DNA from: Mya arenaria
Lineage: Eukaryota > Mollusca > Bivalvia > Myida > Myidae
Direction: 5' to 3'
DNA length: 64,000 nucleotides
Assembly (NCBI RefSeq): GCF_026914265.1
Contig: NC_069135.1
Location: 38,616,946-38,680,945, forward strand
The notes below the pieces were generated by a model that did not search any database, was not told the DNA's origin, and saw only the letters and a list, made by a program, of their open reading frames with translations. Shown in pieces: positions 61,250-64,000 of this stretch; the stretch's first letter is position 1, and every line of letters begins with the position of its first letter. Position numbers and translations under genes: made by a program.

Positions 61250-61588
61250 CATTCGGAACTTGTCGGTCATTTTCCGTCGAAATCAACCTCGGATGTATGC
61301 CGGTACATCAGTAGAAGTATTTCGTAAAATTTTAAATAATAGTTTCAATAAGTTATAGTGTTCTAGCGTGTATGTTGTAAATCTAGGTTTAAATTGATTG
61401 CCAGTAAAGTGTATTATTGCATAAATTATTAAGATTTCCAAGAGTAAATTCATGAAGTTTAACTGCTGAACTGAAATAACTACGCGATCTACTTGCATCG
61501 TAGCTTAATGTTAAGATTTCTACACTGTAAACCGTCCATATACATCCGAGGTTGTTTTCGGTGGGAAATGGCCGAGGAATTCCGAATG
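61250..61588. mobile_element. MITE 'CATTCGGAA', copy 3, full length 339 bp
   Basis: Ends CATTCGGAACTTGTCGGTCA and, from the right on the other strand, CATTCGGAATTCCTCGGCCA, with the same CCTCGGATGTAT core. Lies in R4 intron 2; unit 1 lacks it at the matching place near 53930. Confidence 0.9.
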
Positions 61589-62142
61589 TATCCGCGGTAT
61601 CATACACTTACTTAAGTATTTGATATTTATGTTTATTTGCAAAAATATTATCAACATCCTAATCGTCCTATTCATATCGTTTTAGTTATATCAGCCTACT
61701 CATAATAAATAATTGTTTATTGACAAAAAGTCAGCGGCATATTCGATTTGCGAGATTCTATTTTCAAGTGATTTTGAATGAGATTTATTTCCCTTTTTGG
61801 CAGGTGGGCGTTGCCACGGTGGAAGAGGTAGAGGACGAGGAGAATGGTGAAATAACATGGTATATCTTGTTGTCATGAGTTTATGTTGATATAAATCTTC
61901 GTATATTAATGAAGATGTGATTTTATAAAGAATTTATGATGAAATATGAAGTGTGAGTGTTTCATTTTTAAACAAATAAACTGCAAAATAGCACGTGTTG
62001 AAGCTGCATAGTGTTTGTCGTTAATGGTAGAGTTTAGTCTTAAGTTTGTATTAACTGTATTTTGCATAGCGGTATTGCGCTGGCATTTTGTTGTGTAGAA
62101 TTATGTATTAAAAACGCCATATGTACCTTGTACTGTGAAAGT

Positions 62143-62285
62143 GGTAGTGTTCAATATGCAAATTAAGTCAGTCTTATGACCATACATGTTTGACTTCGTT
62201 CACTGCATAAGCCAGTTATTTATATCAAGTAATCCGATTGGCTGCATCGTCCTTATATCAAAGTTATACCAATATTAAATATCAG
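62143..62285. repeat. Second copy of the 17.3-kb short repeat
   Basis: TTCAATATGCAAATTAAGTC, CATACATG.TTGACTTCGTTCACT and GATTGGCTGCATCGTCCTTA match 17257-17398 with substitutions. Confidence 0.55.
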
Positions 62286-62329
62286 CGCAGAAAATCCGGT
62301 AAATCGTTTAATAAACGAAAACGTTTCGA

Positions 62330-63170
62330 AATAAAAACATATATCACCGGAGAGTAAGGTAAACATTGGCCATTGGCCGTCAACACGACCTTGACCTTTG
62401 ACGAACTGACGTCAAAATAATTAGGGTGCTGGTCATGTTTGAGGGACATCTACAAAGTTCAAGGTATCTAGGCCTAAGTGTTTTTCCAATTATTGATAAG
62501 AAACTGCGTTTTTTAGTTTACGGTCAAAACGACCATCACATTTGACCACTGACTTCAAAAGCAATAGGGTTCTTCTGGTAATGACCAACCTACCTACAAA
62601 GCTTGAGGTCCTTGGGTCATAGCGATCTTCAAATATTGATAGGAAACCGATTTTTAGCTTAAGGTCACCATCAACTTAACCTTTAACCTACTGAACTAAA
62701 AATATATATATGGTTCATCTGCTGGTCATGTCCTATCATACTACCTCGTTTGAGGACCCTGAGCCAAAGCGTTCTTCAGATATTGAATGTAAACATGTGT
62801 TCGACTGAAGGTCACCACGACCTTGACCTTTGACCCAGTGACCTGAAAATCAATCGAGTTCATATCATGGTCATGACCTACCTACGTAGAAAGTTAGAAT
62901 CCCTGAGACTAAGTGTTCTTCACATATTGATCGGAAACCGATTTTCAGCTGAAGATAATCTTAAGGTCACCACGACATTGACCTTTGACAAACTGACCTC
63001 AAAAACAGCGTTATCTGCTGGTTATGACCAACTTGTCTATAAAGTTTAAGCCCCCTGGGCATATGAGTTATTCAGATATTAATCGGAAACTTTGGGGATT
63101 GACGGATGGACGGATAGACGATCAGATAACTATATGCCACTAATTGGGGCATATCAATCCCAGGTGTTGT
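62330..63170 (+). repeat. Five units of a ~148-bp bivalve-type tandem repeat
   Basis: The TTCT.CA.ATATTGAT.GGAAACC-type segment recurs at about 62475, 62620, 62768, 62915 and 63065, with ACCTTGACCTTTGA and ACTGAC.T.AAAA between. The run ends in GGACGGATAGACGATCAGAT and an ATATGCC...GGCATAT inverted pair. This pattern is widespread in bivalve genomes. Confidence 0.82.
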
Positions 63171-63179
63171 TATACTAAC

Positions 63180-63790
63180 ACTTAAAAATTAAGGTTTATT
63201 GATTTTAGTTATGAGCAAAGGTTGAAAGTTAAGTGTGACACAAGCTTTGGATGAATAAGGGAAAGTCTATGCCCTTCCTATTTATTAGGGTATCGATAAT
63301 AAAAACTGATCTGGTATTCAACATCTTACCTACCTTTCAACATATGAATAACTTATAAAAAAATTATTTCCGGCGACATTGTCATGTGTTAACTTTAATA
63401 AAATATATCGTGTGTTTCCTGTCCGGATCGAAATATTCGACCCGACGGCACGTACATCGTTTTTATGAATGAATTTGTTTGGGCAAATTTTGGATGGAGA
63501 TTTATAAAATGCAAACCATTTAAACATGTCAGTCGTTTATAAAATCACTTCCTCCTCTTCTTGTTATCTAGACTGCTGTCAATTAGAAGAGAACAATATC
63601 GTACCTCAATAGAGTTCTGTGATTAATAACACGTTATGCATATCCCACAGTGAGAGAACGTACGCTCACAATATAATATGTCTCTGGTCATGCATAAAAG
63701 TTTAGTTGCGAAATGTCCGACACAGGTTTCTTTCTTTCTTGAAACATGTGTGGAGTATTCGCAACAAGTGCCAATCTGCTGCATTGTCTG
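63180..63790. other. Spacer, nothing recognised
   Basis: AT-rich sequence without a supported exon. Confidence 0.4.
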
Positions 63791-63799
63791 TAGGTTGAA

Positions 63800-63967
63800 G
63801 GCTTTTTGACGTACAATAGAACCACCAGGCCACGTAATTGTTTTTTTTTCCATTTCATAGACGATTCCAAGCATGTTCAGCGTAGTTTCAATGTAACCAT
63901 GTCGGCTTTCTGCATTTAAATTTGAGAAAGTGACTTCCCTGAGTTTCTTTAAAGCACAGCGTTTCTT
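63800..63967 (-). CDS. Candidate internal exon of an unidentified gene (window edge)
   Basis: On the minus strand an acceptor GATTTACAG (63968-63976) precedes open, protein-like sequence: KKRCALKKLREVTFSNLNAE, RHGYIETTLNMLGIVYEMEK, TITWPGGS. A possible donor (ATT|GTACGT) lies near 63808. The ITWPGG ending recalls the close of ligand-binding domains in ANF-receptor-type membrane receptors, but the match is short and I would not rely on it. The rest of the gene would be outside the window or in the 63.2-63.8 kb spacer. Confidence 0.33.
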
Positions 63968-64000
63968 CTGTAAATCTTGAAAATGATCATATGTCAGGTA

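Larger units (their letters stand above)
59035..61850 (+). pseudogene. RING - transmembrane - His-rich paralog R4, broken, single 31-residue repeat
   Basis: Exon 1 (59035-59431, 132 codons) is intact and nearly identical to R3: CSICLEKF, CLHTFCHLCL, FECPVCRRE, WAQLFPINHLIMTLLD. The R3 acceptor before exon 2 is not preserved. A substitute, CCTTACAG (60471-60478), would give a shortened membrane span VTFIISYTIANLS, then a stop (TAA) soon after LPDIKT, with a frame change before the single remaining repeat (DIGGHEPPHKEE). The His/Pro-rich part is open and well kept at about 60565-60931 (PPPPHHFGPHHPPPGDYPPP, HHGPRHHHPHGHRG), and the last exon 61804-61850 still reads GGRCHGGRGRGRGEW. So both ends look constrained while the middle has collapsed. 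Could make a soluble RING-only product. Confidence 0.7.
58615..62060 (+). repeat. Segmental duplication, unit 2 (partner 50275-54450)
   Basis: Collinear with unit 1 from upstream flank through the last exon (GGCAGGTGG.CGTTGCCACG at 54170 and 61800) and beyond (AGCACGTGTTGAAGCTG at 61990 against AGCGCGTGTTGAAGCTG at 54375). Confidence 0.88.

Overview
This is an AT-rich animal genome window, most likely from a bivalve mollusc. The reasons are spliced genes with GT-AG introns, expanded lineage-specific families (C-type lectins, TRIM-like RING proteins, BRICHOS proteins, a chitin-binding protein), a high load of foldback/MITE elements, and the ~150-bp 'GACCTTGACCTTTGA' repeats common in bivalve genomes. 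I cannot name the species. All gene models are spliced by eye from frames, splice signals and comparison between paralogs within the window. There is no transcript evidence.

Layout. 1-3442: a hAT DNA transposon whose left tip lies just outside the window. Its transposase gene has four exons and two in-frame stops, and it sits inside a decayed exon of unknown identity (3443-3682). 7485-9640: a minisatellite of about 40 units. 9636-16911 (minus strand): two tandem genes for secreted BRICHOS-type proteins. The upstream one (B) reads as signal peptide - BRICHOS - Ser/Thr-rich linker - second BRICHOS. The downstream one (A) keeps the first BRICHOS and the start of the linker, then runs into the minisatellite, which appears to have grown from its own exon/5' splice site boundary.

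21.9-44 kb: three segmental copies of a PAN/apple + C-type lectin gene (minus strand) with shared upstream sequence. Copy 1 (21926-23106) and copy 2 (32866-34864) are whole. Copy 3 (39409-39888) has lost its signal/PAN exon. The copies are set apart by a LINE tail, a ~340-bp MITE, a 74-bp foldback and a 25-bp minisatellite. Two RING genes on the plus strand (28480-30923 and 46647-48804) join a TRIM-like RING to hundreds of residues of Pro/Gln/Asn-rich 12-residue repeats. Each has one frame break in or just after the RING.

50.3-62.1 kb: a ~4-kb segmental duplication carrying a RING - transmembrane - repeat - His/Pro-rich gene. The first copy is intact (51254-54220, 559 aa, nine 31-residue repeats). 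The second (59035-61850) is broken and has one repeat. Between them lies a complete secreted protein with two chitin-binding (CBM14/peritrophin) domains (55225-57295). The right end holds a bivalve-type ~148-bp tandem repeat and a weak candidate exon at the edge.

The secreted proteins (BRICHOS, PAN-lectin, chitin-binding) fit mucosal or shell/extracellular roles, and the RING proteins fit membrane or cytosolic ubiquitin ligases. No functional link between the groups is shown by the sequence. I saw no rRNA, tRNA or CRISPR and no retroviral, LTR or Polinton-like element.
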